Assembly: GCA_017548765.1 (NCBI GenBank)
Contig: JAFYZH010000090.1
Location: 1-64,000 of the forward strand
DNA: 64,000 nt
DNA from: Lachnospiraceae bacterium
GTDB taxonomy: Bacteria > Bacillota > Clostridia > Lachnospirales > Lachnospiraceae
Reading direction: 5' to 3'
The notes beneath the pieces were generated by a model that ran no database searches, was not told the DNA's origin, and worked only from the letters and a program-made list of their open reading frames with translations. A program made the position numbers and the translations under genes. Shown piece after piece: positions 25,744 to 34,799 of this stretch (position 1 is the stretch's first letter; the number at the start of each line of letters is the position of its first letter).

Positions 25744-27843
25744 TTATAGTAAAGCCATAGGCTTACCGTCATTCGTATCGTGATCCGTCCCGGCAAATGC
25801 CTGCGCCAGGCGATCACGGTCGTTCTCATCCAGTCCGGAGAAATATGCATCCGCTCTTGAGACCGCCTTGGTAAATACGTCGGCATCCTCAAAAACATCA
25901 CCGATCCGGAATACGAGAGAACCACTTTGTTTGTGTCCGAATAGCTGTCCCGGACCTCGCATCTTCAGATCCTGCTCTGCGATGTAGAAGCCGTCATTGG
26001 AATGATTGAGAACATCCAGTCGATCATTTTCCGCAGAAGAACCTTCCGTCTGAACGAATATGCAGTAGGACTGCGCATCACCACGTCCGACACGGCCTCT
26101 GAGCTGATGCAAAGAAGCCAGGCCGAAGCGCTGTGCATCCTCGATCATCATGACCGTCGCGTTCGGAACGTCGACGCCTACCTCGACAACGATGGTCGAG
26201 ACCAGAATATCCACGGAATGCTCGAGAAATGCCTGCATGATGCGGTTTTTCTCGGCATCCGACATCCGTCCGTGCAGAATCTCAACGCGCGCATTGGGGA
26301 TATTCCCACGGATGGTCTCCGCATAATCGGTAACATTTGTGCCCGTCATGAGCTCGCTCTCTTCGACTAAGGGACAGATCACATAGGCCTGATGGCCTGC
26401 CTCGATCTGCTTCTCGATAAAGCGATAGGCCTGCGGCCGGTACCCCGTATCCACCACACAGTTCTTGATGGGAAGGCGGTTCGCAGGTTTTTCATCGATC
26501 ACGGAGATGCTCAGGTCTCCATACAGGATCATACCGAGCGTACGCGGGATGGGTGTAGCACTCATTACACAGACATGCGGGTGAAGCCCCTTATCGGTGA
26601 GATTCTTTCGCTGTTCAACACCGAAGCGATGCTGTTCGTCGGTGATTACAAGCGCAAGCTTCTCAGGCAATACCTTCTCCTGGAACAGGGCGTGCGTGCC
26701 GACCACGATGTCGAGCTCGCCGTCTTCCAGTTTACGGTAAATGTTTGTCTTCTCTTTCGCTGATACAGAGCCTGCCAGAAAACCGATCCGAAGCGGCAGT
26801 TTGTACTCCTCCGCCCACGCGGTGAAGTTCTGGTAATGCTGGTGCGCCAGCACCTGCGTCGGTGCCATCAAAAAGCCCTGATAGCCGGACAATGCAGTCT
26901 CGTACAAAAGGAGAAATGCAACGATCGTCTTGCCGCTTCCGACATCACCCTGCAACAAACGGTGCATGGTGTCAGGTCCGGTGATCTCCGCCCGCATCTG
27001 CTCCCAGGCACGTTTCTGCGCTCCGGTAAGCGAATACGGAAGCTGCCCGATAAAACGGTCGACCTCTTCATGTTTTCGCAAGTTCGGGTAGGCATTCTTC
27101 ACGCCCGCATACGTTTTACGGATGAGTCTGAGCATCAGCGCAAAACGATAGAACTCACGAAAACAAAGCGACTTACGGCACTGATCATGATCTTCCTGAT
27201 CTTTCGGAAAATGTATGTGCCCGATCGCCTGTCTTACCGGTAGGAGATCCTCCTCTCGGATCAACGCATCGTCGAATCCGACAGGTTCAGTATACTCGAT
27301 TTCAGGAAGATTATCAATAGCCTGCAAAACACATTTGATAAGTAATTTTCTCGAAATGCCCTTACACAAAGGGTAGATCGGAAGCATCTTTCCCATCTGT
27401 GGTTTGTAGTCTTCCGGTTTGAAATACTCGGGCTGTTCGAACGTTACACGCGACCCGCGGATCTCGGATATACGGCCGCGGAATATATAGGTATCGTTTG
27501 CATGGAACAGCGCCCGTACAAAGGGTGCATTGTACCAGATCAGGGTAAACTCCCGCCCATCGATATCCTCAGCGCTCGTGATCGCAATGGTAAGGTTTCC
27601 CTTCTTCTTCAGAACGACGCCCTTTTTGATCCTTCCGTACACGGAAACGATGCCGGAGGCTCCCTCAAAGGACGCACTCTTACTGACCGCTTCACGAAGT
27701 GTAACCGGTTTCTCATAGACCTCATAATCTCTCGGAAAATACATCAGAAGATCTTCGACGGTCTCGATATGCAATTTGTGAAACAGCAAGGCCGTCTTGC
27801 TGCCGATGCCCTTCAGGCTTTCGATTGGATCGGTCTTCTTCAT
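25744..27843 (-). CDS. recG: ATP-dependent DNA helicase RecG
   Basis: Remodels stalled replication forks and branched DNA. The 699 residues have an N-terminal wedge/OB domain (about 1-165), Walker A GDVGSGKT at 299-306, DEQH at 402-405, the SAT motif MSATPIPRTL, and RIGRxGR-type motif VI as LRGRVGRG. The start MKKTDPIESLKGIGSK is typical, with GAGGACGATAC upstream. A hairpin separates it from yloV. Confidence 0.97.
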   Translation of the reverse strand: MKKTDPIESLKGIGSKTALLFHKLHIETVEDLLMYFPRDYEVYEKPVTLREAVSKSASFEGASGIVSVYGRIKKGVVLKKKGNLTIAITSAEDIDGREFTLIWYNAPFVRALFHANDTYIFRGRISEIRGSRVTFEQPEYFKPEDYKPQMGKMLPIYPLCKGISRKLLIKCVLQAIDNLPEIEYTEPVGFDDALIREEDLLPVRQAIGHIHFPKDQEDHDQCRKSLCFREFYRFALMLRLIRKTYAGVKNAYPNLRKHEEVDRFIGQLPYSLTGAQKRAWEQMRAEITGPDTMHRLLQGDVGSGKTIVAFLLLYETALSGYQGFLMAPTQVLAHQHYQNFTAWAEEYKLPLRIGFLAGSVSAKEKTNIYRKLEDGELDIVVGTHALFQEKVLPEKLALVITDEQHRFGVEQRKNLTDKGLHPHVCVMSATPIPRTLGMILYGDLSISVIDEKPANRLPIKNCVVDTGYRPQAYRFIEKQIEAGHQAYVICPLVEESELMTGTNVTDYAETIRGNIPNARVEILHGRMSDAEKNRIMQAFLEHSVDILVSTIVVEVGVDVPNATVMMIEDAQRFGLASLHQLRGRVGRGDAQSYCIFVQTEGSSAENDRLDVLNHSNDGFYIAEQDLKMRGPGQLFGHKQSGSLVFRIGDVFEDADVFTKAVSRADAYFSGLDENDRDRLAQAFAGTDHDTNDGKPMALL

Positions 27844-27861
27844 GTATCGTCCTCGTATGTG

Positions 27862-27895
27862 AAAACGAGGTAAAAACGAAACCGTCTTTACCTCG
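27862..27895 (-). terminator. Hairpin between yloV and recG
   Basis: A 9-bp perfect stem (CGAGGTAAA with TTTACCTCG) with a 12-base loop is followed on the minus strand by four T residues. It lies just before the recG ribosome binding site, so it is a weak terminator or attenuator. Confidence 0.55.
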
Positions 27896-27901
27896 AAAGC
27901 A

Positions 27902-29590
27902 TCACTCTACCGATACGATGTAATAGTAGATCGGCTGTCCGCCTTTCTGTACGAATACATCAAAATCGGGATATTCCTTCTCCAAAGTCTCACGGAAGCT
28001 GTCCGCCGACTCTTCGGAGATATCGTCGCCATAATATACGTTCAAAAGAACGCTGTCTTCGTCTACCATCTTGCTGATCATCTCAAGCGCGGTCTCATTG
28101 ATGTCGGAACCGACTGCCAGGATGGAATGATCCGACAGACCCATGATATCATTTTCCTTGATATCCACACCGTCGATCTGCGTGTTGCGGACCGCATAGG
28201 TCACGGATCCGGACTTGACGTTCTGGATTTCACTGCACATCGTCTCGAAGTTCTCCTCAGGGGAAGAAGTCGAGATGAAGTTCACCAGAGCGGAAACTCC
28301 CTGCGGGATGTTCTTCGTCGGGATCACGTAGATCTTGCGATCCTTCGTAAGAGCTGCCGCCTGGTTTGCTGCCATGATGATGTTGCCGTTATTCGGAAGC
28401 AGGTAGATGGTGTCGGCAGGAACCTTCTCGATCGCGGACAGGAAGTCTTCCGTGCTCGGATTCATGGTCTGACCGCCGGAAATGATGTAATCCACGCCAA
28501 GGCTGGTAAATACCTCAGATAGTCCGTCGCCAACAGAAACGGAGATGAACCCGTAAGGCTTACGCTTCTCAGGAGCCTTTGCCTTCTTCTCAGCTTCTGC
28601 CTTCTGCTGCGCAGCAAGCTTCTCTGCATCCTTAAAGAGTTTTTCGGTATGCTCCAGACGCATGTTGTCGATCTTCATCTTATCGAGCTGACCGATCTGT
28701 ACCGCTCTGGAAAATGCCTTACCGGGATCGTTGGTATGTACGTGAACCTTGATCAGGTCATCAGTGCACACACAAACTACGGAATTACCGATGGACATCA
28801 GGAAATCTTTGAACTCCTGCTCTTCCTGCTCGGAGAACTCACGATCCAGCATAATGATGAACTCGGTACAATAACCGAACTCGATATCTGCTGTTTCGAT
28901 ATCCGCCTTAGGAATGTTATGCATCATAACATTCAAGCCCTTAGCAGCCTCGATATGGATCGGGATCTCGATACCGCAGTACGCATCGTATGCGCCCTTG
29001 ATCACGGTCATAAGGCCTGTACCGCCCGAATCGACAACGCCGGCTTCCTTCAGAACGGGAAGCAGATCCGGTGTAGACTCCAGAGCGATATCGCCCTCTT
29101 TGATCAATTCCTGCATGAACTCATTCATGTCCGTGCAAGTCTTGCTTAATTCTTCTGCCTTCTCCGAGATGCAACGGGCTACGGTCAGGATCGTGCCCTC
29201 CTTCGGAGACATGACCGCACGATAAGCGGTCTCAGTCGCGCGCACCAGGGCGTCCGTCAGCGTAGGAACGTCGATCGCATTGGCCGTGCGAACTACCTTC
29301 GTAAATCCGCGCAAAAGCTGTGAAAGGATAACGCCGGAATTACCGCGCGCGCCGCGCATAGTCTCCGAAGAGATCGTCTTACACAGACTCTCGAAAGTGT
29401 ATTCGCTTTTCTCCATGCCGGAAACTGCTTTCGCAGCTGCCATGATGGTCAGCGTCATGTTGGTACCCGTATCACCGTCCGGAACGGGAAATACGTTTAA
29501 TTCATTGATGATTTCTTTTTTGTTCTCCAGGTTCTGGGCACCTGCCAGAAACATCTTGGAAAACAGCTGTACGTCAATCGTGTTGTCCAA
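27902..29590 (-). CDS. DAK2-domain protein YloV/FakA-like (fatty-acid kinase-type)
   Basis: A 562-residue protein with an N-terminal DAK2 phosphotransferase domain (VFPVPDGDTGTNM metal-nucleotide motif, then RGARGNSGVILSQLLRGF) and a C-terminal DegV-related domain. The family includes FakA, which phosphorylates fatty acids bound to FakB/DegV proteins. No FakB gene is seen in the window. The start is read as TTG at 29590 because GGAGG lies 8 bases upstream; the longer frame would place GGAGG inside the gene. It follows yloU by 32 bases, as in Bacillus. The C-terminus is intact (GGQPIYYYIVSVE). Confidence 0.9.
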   Translation of the reverse strand: MDNTIDVQLFSKMFLAGAQNLENKKEIINELNVFPVPDGDTGTNMTLTIMAAAKAVSGMEKSEYTFESLCKTISSETMRGARGNSGVILSQLLRGFTKVVRTANAIDVPTLTDALVRATETAYRAVMSPKEGTILTVARCISEKAEELSKTCTDMNEFMQELIKEGDIALESTPDLLPVLKEAGVVDSGGTGLMTVIKGAYDAYCGIEIPIHIEAAKGLNVMMHNIPKADIETADIEFGYCTEFIIMLDREFSEQEEQEFKDFLMSIGNSVVCVCTDDLIKVHVHTNDPGKAFSRAVQIGQLDKMKIDNMRLEHTEKLFKDAEKLAAQQKAEAEKKAKAPEKRKPYGFISVSVGDGLSEVFTSLGVDYIISGGQTMNPSTEDFLSAIEKVPADTIYLLPNNGNIIMAANQAAALTKDRKIYVIPTKNIPQGVSALVNFISTSSPEENFETMCSEIQNVKSGSVTYAVRNTQIDGVDIKENDIMGLSDHSILAVGSDINETALEMISKMVDEDSVLLNVYYGDDISEESADSFRETLEKEYPDFDVFVQKGGQPIYYYIVSVE

Positions 29591-29622
29591 AACAAAAACC
29601 TCCAAGCGGGATCATCGTATCA

Positions 29623-29979
29623 TCAGTCGATAACACGGATGCCTTCCACTAAAACATTGATCTTCTTCACTTTCATTCCGGTCAATGACTCCAGCTTATA
29701 GCGTACGTTGGAGACCAGATTCGCCGAAACGGAAGAAATGCTGACGCCGTAGGCAACGATCACATGGAAATCGATCACAAGTTCATTATTCTCGATGGAT
29801 ACGTTGACACCGTGAGTCAGGCTTTCTCTCTTGAGCAATTTGACGATACCGTCTTTCATGTTGATGGCAGCCATACCAACGATACCAAAGCACTCGCAGG
29901 CGCTGGCGCCGGCGTACTTCGCGATGACATCCTGGTCGATATGAAGCTCACCATTTGCATTCTTGATAATGCCTTTCAT
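29623..29979 (-). CDS. Asp23/Gls24-family envelope stress protein (YloU-like)
   Basis: A 118-residue Asp23/Gls24 domain protein with CFGIVGMAAINMKDG and an alternating-strand core (IDFHVIVAYGVSISSVSANLVSNVRY). The family forms membrane-proximal assemblies linked to envelope stress, and YloU pairs with YloV in many Firmicutes. GAGGTTTTACAG precedes the ATG. It is divergent from rpmB, as in Bacillus subtilis. A TATAAT element at 30017-30022 on the minus strand could be its -10 box, but no good -35 is seen. Confidence 0.92.
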   Translation of the reverse strand: MKGIIKNANGELHIDQDVIAKYAGASACECFGIVGMAAINMKDGIVKLLKRESLTHGVNVSIENNELVIDFHVIVAYGVSISSVSANLVSNVRYKLESLTGMKVKKINVLVEGIRVID

Positions 29980-30075
29980 CTGTAAAACCTCGCTTTCTGA
30001 CAGTGAAGCCTGTACTATTATAATCGATTATCCCCGAAAAGGGAATAACTTTTTTCAATTTCTTTCATTTTCCGC

Positions 30076-30104
30076 TTGCAAAACGGACGGACTTCTGTTA
30101 TTAT
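30076..30104 (+). promoter_or_regulatory. Promoter of rpmB
   Basis: A -35 TTGCAA (30076-30081), a 17-base spacer and -10 TATTAT (30099-30104) precede rpmB. The roughly 80-base leader contains two small stem-loops (CAGGTG with CGCCTG; TCGG with CCGA) before AAGGAGGTG. Confidence 0.65.
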
Positions 30105-30191
30105 ATCAATGTTGCGTATGCGCACAGGTGTTTTACGCCTGCATATGAATGCTAATTAATTCGGATTGCCGATTGGTAAGGAGGTGCTATC

Positions 30192-30377
30192 ATGGCAAAA
30201 TGTGATATTTGTGGTAAGGGTGCTCATTTCGGCTGCAACGTCAGCCACTCTCATAGAAGATCCAACAAGATGTGGAAGTCCAACATTCGTACCGTTCGTG
30301 TGAAGATCGGTGAGAGTGCTCAGAAGGTTCACATCTGCACTTCTTGCTTGAAGTCAGGCTATGTTGAAAGAGCTTAA
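30192..30377 (+). CDS. rpmB: 50S ribosomal protein L28, zinc-binding form
   Basis: A 61-residue basic protein, one of only three plus-strand genes here. Cys4/Cys7 (CDIC) and Cys49/Cys52 (CTSC) make it the zinc-ribbon C+ form of L28. HSHRRSNKMWKSN is the family signature. It has a consensus AAGGAGGTG site, its own promoter and a strong terminator, so it is an isolated transcription unit divergent from yloU. Confidence 0.98.
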   Translation: MAKCDICGKGAHFGCNVSHSHRRSNKMWKSNIRTVRVKIGESAQKVHICTSCLKSGYVERA

Positions 30378-30412
30378 TGATAACAGCAATCCTTAAATAA
30401 ACGATTTAAATT

Positions 30413-30458
30413 TGTCCGAACCGGACGCACATGGCGCCGGGTTCGGACATATTTTTTT
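30413..30458 (+). terminator. Terminator of rpmB (overlaps gerW stop)
   Basis: A 10-bp stem (TGTCCGAACC with GGTTCGGACA) is followed by TATTTTTTT on the plus strand. The T-run overlaps the stop codon of the convergent gerW gene. Confidence 0.9.
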
Positions 30459-30849
30459 ACTCGAATTCTTCTTTATCTTTGATCTCGTCGATCTTCTCCT
30501 GCACCTCAGGGCTTTCCTTCTTGGTGAACTTATTGATCAGATCGGGAACCATATCCACGAGTTTGCTTACAGTATCTGCGTTCTTCACGCTGATCATACG
30601 TGTGTAGCCATCCTTAATGATCAGGACTGCGCTGGGGCTCATCTTACCGTTCATACCGCCGGCACCGCGTTCCTTCGTCTCACCGATGAATGCACCTGCG
30701 CCCATACCGAAAGAAACGTCGATCAAAGGCAGAATGATCGTATCGCCTACCTGGATCGCGTCACCTACAACGGTCTTGGATGATACAAAACCATCCATGC
30801 CCTTAAACAAACTGTCTACTGTCTCTCTCAAAGAGTTCTCTTTCGCCAT
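30457..30849 (-). CDS. ytfJ: GerW/YtfJ-family sporulation-linked protein
   Basis: A 130-residue GerW (YtfJ) family protein with the Gly-rich VSFGMGAGAFIGE and ERGAGGMNGKMSPSAVLII motif. In Bacillus the protein is made in spores and affects germination, but homologues also occur in non-sporulating Clostridia. The DUF2953 gene directly upstream reproduces the ytfI-ytfJ pair of Bacillus. AGGAGGATATAG precedes the ATG. The C-terminal 20 residues are acidic/Lys-rich. Confidence 0.93.
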   Translation of the reverse strand: MAKENSLRETVDSLFKGMDGFVSSKTVVGDAIQVGDTIILPLIDVSFGMGAGAFIGETKERGAGGMNGKMSPSAVLIIKDGYTRMISVKNADTVSKLVDMVPDLINKFTKKESPEVQEKIDEIKDKEEFE

Positions 30850-30866
30850 TTTCTATATCCTCCTGA

Positions 30867-31904
30867 TCAGTGTTTTCTTAATTTCTTAAAGTCTTTCCAT
30901 ACTCTCCGGCAATCCTTCTTAAACAGGATCGGGACCGCTCTTGCAACGACTGCCATCAGAATGATGCGTCCTTTTATCTCGATCTCGCCGTCGATGATGG
31001 TGTGGTCCGCGCCGAATACCGGCTGGACGTCGATCGCTTTATAATATACCGGATAAAGCATTCCGCTGTATCCGCAGATCATACCCATCGTCTTCGGATC
31101 GCGCAGGCCGTACTTTACGTAGCCCTTGCACTTCCGCGGCCGGATGGATTTTAATATCTTCACCAGCTTCTTGCCGACATATTTGGCGGCCCGCTTTGTG
31201 TGCTCCTGTGTGGCGAAATCCACATACCGGTCGACCATTTCTTTCTTCTCGGTGACGGTCTTGCAGATCTGCTCGCCCTTTGCTTTCAACCCTTCCAGTT
31301 TCGCGCCGATGCCGGAAGCCGCCTCCGTCTCTTCGACGGCGATCTCTGCTTCTTCCGCAGTTTCGGCATCCTCCGCTTCTGCTTTCGCCTCTTCGGTGCT
31401 TTCTTCGGAAGTCGACTGTTTTTCGTCAGCCTCAGGACCTGCTTCGTTTGCATCTGAGGTCTCAGCATTTTCCGCCGTTACCGTGATGCTTTCATTTCCT
31501 TCTTCCGCGGTCAATGCTTCGGACTCTGCCTTCGCTTCCGCATTTTCCGCGAAGCTCTCGGCGTCGGCCAGCAGCTGCGCCGACTGGTCTGGAAGCGCAG
31601 GTTCAGCATTATCCGCGACTACTTCTGAAGTCTTCTTTCCGAAGTCTTTTTCCATCAGTTTCTTCTTGATAAACAGGATCCTCAATATACCGAGGAGCTT
31701 TTTATCTTTAAACGTGACGCGCGCCACAACGGCCCGCAGCCAAAAGTGGAATTTGACTTCCGCAAACGGTTCATCATGATAGGAAGCGTTGACCTGATAT
31801 CGAAACGGCGTGATCAAAATGACCAGAACCAGGAACAGTATCAAACCGAGGATACAAAGCAGCGTGATACCGATGATCTTCAAGATCAACCATACAATGC
31901 CCAA
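30867..31904 (-). CDS. DUF2953 (YtfI-like) membrane protein with Glu/Ala-rich insertion
   Basis: A 345-residue protein with a strong N-terminal membrane span (about 3-35). Conserved DUF2953 strands follow (YHDEPFAEVKFHFWLRAVVAR), and the C-terminal half holds KGYVKYGLRDPKTMG and IIDGEIEIKGRI. Between about residues 90 and 205 lies a low-complexity Ala/Glu/Ser-rich insertion that would be disordered. The start is TTG at 31904 with GAGGGTG upstream; there is no internal Met before the end of the span. It precedes gerW by 17 bases. The function is unknown apart from its conserved association with GerW. Confidence 0.88.
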   Translation of the reverse strand: MGIVWLILKIIGITLLCILGLILFLVLVILITPFRYQVNASYHDEPFAEVKFHFWLRAVVARVTFKDKKLLGILRILFIKKKLMEKDFGKKTSEVVADNAEPALPDQSAQLLADAESFAENAEAKAESEALTAEEGNESITVTAENAETSDANEAGPEADEKQSTSEESTEEAKAEAEDAETAEEAEIAVEETEAASGIGAKLEGLKAKGEQICKTVTEKKEMVDRYVDFATQEHTKRAAKYVGKKLVKILKSIRPRKCKGYVKYGLRDPKTMGMICGYSGMLYPVYYKAIDVQPVFGADHTIIDGEIEIKGRIILMAVVARAVPILFKKDCRRVWKDFKKLRKH

Positions 31905-31910
31905 GTACGA

Positions 31911-32234
31911 TCACACCCTCTCTGCTTTCGGCTCGAAGTACTCCTGTATGTGGAGCGCTCCGGTACTGCCGTAGACATCCTCGATGATCTTCTGCGCGAC
32001 TGCAAAGGCTTCGTCCTTACCGAGCGCGATACCGAGGATCAGTTGATCCTGTTCCTGAAAATACGGCTGGAGAAAAACATAACCGGGATAAATATCCAAG
32101 AGGTTCTTCGGGTTCGAAGCCAGCGTGATCAGGAACACGTCCTTCATGTACCGTCCGTGTTTTACACGGGAAACGATACGGAAACGTTTAGAGCGCGCAG
32201 ACTCGCCTGTATACAATTTACGATACCACTTCAT
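31911..32234 (-). CDS. Conserved-looking 107-residue protein, unknown function
   Basis: A basic N-terminus (MKWYRKLYTGESARSKRFR) is followed by hydrophobic strands and an LGIALGKDEAFAVAQKI segment. It has no membrane span and no catalytic motif. It ends 6 bases before the DUF2953 start, so it is in that operon. I do not recognise a named family. Its position next to the spore-linked pair is the only functional hint. Confidence 0.75.
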   Translation of the reverse strand: MKWYRKLYTGESARSKRFRIVSRVKHGRYMKDVFLITLASNPKNLLDIYPGYVFLQPYFQEQDQLILGIALGKDEAFAVAQKIIEDVYGSTGALHIQEYFEPKAERV

Positions 32235-32306
32235 CTCCGCGCTCCTCTCTTTAAAATTCTATAAACATTTTAACCGATTTCGATCTGATTTGCAACAATA
32301 AATCCG

Positions 32307-33764
32307 TTACGCCTCGGCATCGGTCCCGTCTTCGTCGTCCTCAAATGCATCTTCGTCTTCGTCGTAGGAATCATCCTCCTCATATGCATACATCGTATCC
32401 AGGATATTCTCCGCGTAAACGGCTCTCTCCTTCGGATCGCTGCAGCCGCTGAGGGAAGCGATGATATAGTCTTTCAGGTTCTTTACATTTGAGAAATTGG
32501 AAGGCAGATAGCCGAGCACGCGGGACATGATCGCGCGTGCAACGACCTTCTCTACGCCGCGCAGGCGCACATCCAGTTCATTTTGCAATTTGGCAAATTC
32601 CACGGCAACATCGGTCTTCTCGCAAACGCCCTGCGGCTTCTCTTCGCGGTTTAAGTCCGAATAGTTATTGACCGAAAGCAGTTCGCAGAGATTGCGAAGG
32701 CGAAGGATCTCGTCCTTCTTATCGGATGCTTCGGTGTAGCTGTTGCTGTGGAGCAGGTTATCGATGGAACCTTCGATCTCGTACATTTCTTCGAGAAGCG
32801 GCTCCTGCACGCCTTCCAGCATGACCAGGCGGTCCATCAAAGTCTCGATCAGTTCGACATTTTCCTCGAAGGTAAATGCTTCCATGACCTTCTGAAGGAT
32901 CTCGCGGGATACCGCGGAAGACTCGGAATCCTCATCTGCCTTCGACATCGCGATAACGAGAAGCTCGTTCGTAATGGTCGCCAGAACGTTGATCAGGTCG
33001 ATCAGCATGGACAGATAGGAAAAACACTCGTTGATCGTGTAAGCCGCGGTCGCATAGTCGTCCGCGGAAATGTGTGCGTAGTCGAGATCTTCGAACTTCT
33101 TGAGATATTCTGCCAGTTCCGGGAAGAACTCCTGCATGCCTTCAGGCTCGTAGAGACCGGCTGCATTACGCACGGTGTATAAAAAGTCATCCAGCGACGA
33201 ACGGTCCGAACCGATGTAGACCGAAAGGCCGTCGGAAATATGCTCATAAAACTTGATACGGGTCATGCGGACGGGAAGTTCACTGATGATCTCCATCATC
33301 AGGGTCTTCAGGGAAGCATTGTCCTTCTCTTTTACCAACTGGTTAACGACCTGTTCCGCAAACTCTTCGGTGTCGAACGCAGGGTCCGGAGTCACTTCTT
33401 CGAACTGTGCACGCAAGGAAGAAATCACCTTCGCATAGATCGAATAACGGTCGTTGTAGACCATCAGGCAGTCCATATGCTTCTTCAAGCGGTCACGCAG
33501 ATCCATGAGTCCTGCCTCAGCATCCGCAGGCTTCTCCAAAAGCGTTTTCGCGAGCGAAAACATCTCTTTACCCAAAAGGACCACCTCTTCGTTCTCGAGG
33601 ATCTTCTCATCCTGAGAAAGTCCGACAAACTCATAGGCGGCCGATGCATACGCCAGCTTTTGTGCCAGCATTTCTATTTCTTTGACGTAGGATGCGCGGT
33701 TCGTCGCCTCATCCTTATTTTTGATCATGTTACGTTCGTAGGTTTTATACTTATACTGATTCAT
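32307..33764 (-). CDS. Unknown 485-residue helical acidic protein
   Basis: I do not recognise a family. The protein is almost entirely helix-forming, rich in Glu, Leu, Ala and Asp, with no signal peptide or membrane span. It has no P-loop or obvious catalytic cluster. The last 26 residues are an extreme Asp/Glu tail (SYDEDEDAFEDDEDG). It starts 4 bases after the CinA-type gene stop, so it belongs to the remA-gmk-rpoZ-rimO-pgsA run. A 72-base gap then separates it from the 107-residue gene. A scaffold or regulatory role is inference only. Confidence 0.8.
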   Translation of the reverse strand: MNQYKYKTYERNMIKNKDEATNRASYVKEIEMLAQKLAYASAAYEFVGLSQDEKILENEEVVLLGKEMFSLAKTLLEKPADAEAGLMDLRDRLKKHMDCLMVYNDRYSIYAKVISSLRAQFEEVTPDPAFDTEEFAEQVVNQLVKEKDNASLKTLMMEIISELPVRMTRIKFYEHISDGLSVYIGSDRSSLDDFLYTVRNAAGLYEPEGMQEFFPELAEYLKKFEDLDYAHISADDYATAAYTINECFSYLSMLIDLINVLATITNELLVIAMSKADEDSESSAVSREILQKVMEAFTFEENVELIETLMDRLVMLEGVQEPLLEEMYEIEGSIDNLLHSNSYTEASDKKDEILRLRNLCELLSVNNYSDLNREEKPQGVCEKTDVAVEFAKLQNELDVRLRGVEKVVARAIMSRVLGYLPSNFSNVKNLKDYIIASLSGCSDPKERAVYAENILDTMYAYEEDDSYDEDEDAFEDDEDGTDAEA

Positions 33765-33768
33765 CTGG

Positions 33769-34242
33769 TCAGACCCCTTTAACTACCTCAACGGCGTTCG
33801 CGATCGCGGTCTCCACCGCCTGTGCGCGTACCGCCGCGCGGTCACCGGAAAATACATGGCGGCTCACGTAAGCTTTGTTCTGCGCCCGGCATCCGATGCC
33901 GATATATACCAGCCCGACAGGCTTTTCTTTCGTTCCTCCGTCCGGACCGGCGATCCCGGTCGATACGATGGAGATGTCCGCATCGGCAAATGCGAGCGCT
34001 CCGAGCGCCATTTCCCGTGCGGTCTGCTCACTGACGGCACCGTACGTCGCCAGCGTTTCCTCGGATACGCCGAGGCGTTTATGTTTGGATGCATTCGCAT
34101 AGGTCACGAGGGTCTCGTTTAAGCAGGCGCTCACACCGGGAACCGAGATCAGCGTCGCGGCGATCAGGCCACCGGTGCATGACTCCGCGGTAGTAACGGT
34201 CATCTTCTTTTCGAGCAAAAGCGCAACCAATTCCTCTGTCAT
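33769..34242 (-). CDS. pncC: CinA C-terminal family protein, nicotinamide-nucleotide amidohydrolase
   Basis: Deamidates nicotinamide mononucleotide in NAD recycling. The 157-residue protein has the family motifs TTAESCTGGLIAATLISVPG, YANASKHKRLGV and STGIAGPDGGTKEKPVGLV. The N-terminal MoeA-like half of full CinA is absent, giving the stand-alone PncC/YgaD form. Its start overlaps the pgsA stop by one base (TAATG). Confidence 0.95.
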   Translation of the reverse strand: MTEELVALLLEKKMTVTTAESCTGGLIAATLISVPGVSACLNETLVTYANASKHKRLGVSEETLATYGAVSEQTAREMALGALAFADADISIVSTGIAGPDGGTKEKPVGLVYIGIGCRAQNKAYVSRHVFSGDRAAVRAQAVETAIANAVEVVKGV

Positions 34243-34799
34243 TACTTCAATCCATCCGAAAAAACTTTTTTGTTTTTGATCAGGTACTCACACAATGAGT
34301 AGATGGTCATAAATACAGCTACGACGATCGCTACCCATTCCAAAACGAAGAACCAGGTGAAATCCCAGTGAATGAGCAGGATGACTACCATAACGATCTG
34401 GCAAACGGTTTTGATCTTTCCGCTCATCGCTGCTGCGAGAACGATACCGTCCTTCGCCGCTACGAGACGGAAGCCGCTGATGATAAATTCACGCCACAAG
34501 ATGATCAGGACCGGGATCACGCCGGGCAGGCCGGGACGATCGATCACGCCGATCAGGCATACCAATGCAGAGCAAACTAACATCTTATCCGCAAGCGGAT
34601 CCATGAATTTGCCGAAGTTCGTGACCAGATTTCTCTTTCTGGCGATCTTTCCGTCCAAAAGGTCGGTAATGCTGGCGATCACGAAGATCGTCAGTGCGAT
34701 CCAGTTTTGATACGGAATGCCGAAATCAAAGATCATAAAGATCACGAAGACCGGTATGAGCAGTACACGTAGCACTGTAAGTTTATTGGGTAAGTTCAT
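34242..34799 (-). CDS. pgsA: CDP-diacylglycerol-glycerol-3-phosphate 3-phosphatidyltransferase
   Basis: Makes phosphatidylglycerophosphate, the committed step to phosphatidylglycerol. The 185-residue polytopic protein shows the CDP-alcohol phosphotransferase motif D-G-x2-A-R-x8-G-x3-D-x3-D as DLLDGKIARKRN...FGKFMDPLADK. Its first 17 bases overlap the end of rimO, so translation is coupled. pgsA after rimO is a frequent Firmicutes arrangement. Confidence 0.96.
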   Translation of the reverse strand: MNLPNKLTVLRVLLIPVFVIFMIFDFGIPYQNWIALTIFVIASITDLLDGKIARKRNLVTNFGKFMDPLADKMLVCSALVCLIGVIDRPGLPGVIPVLIILWREFIISGFRLVAAKDGIVLAAAMSGKIKTVCQIVMVVILLIHWDFTWFFVLEWVAIVVAVFMTIYSLCEYLIKNKKVFSDGLK

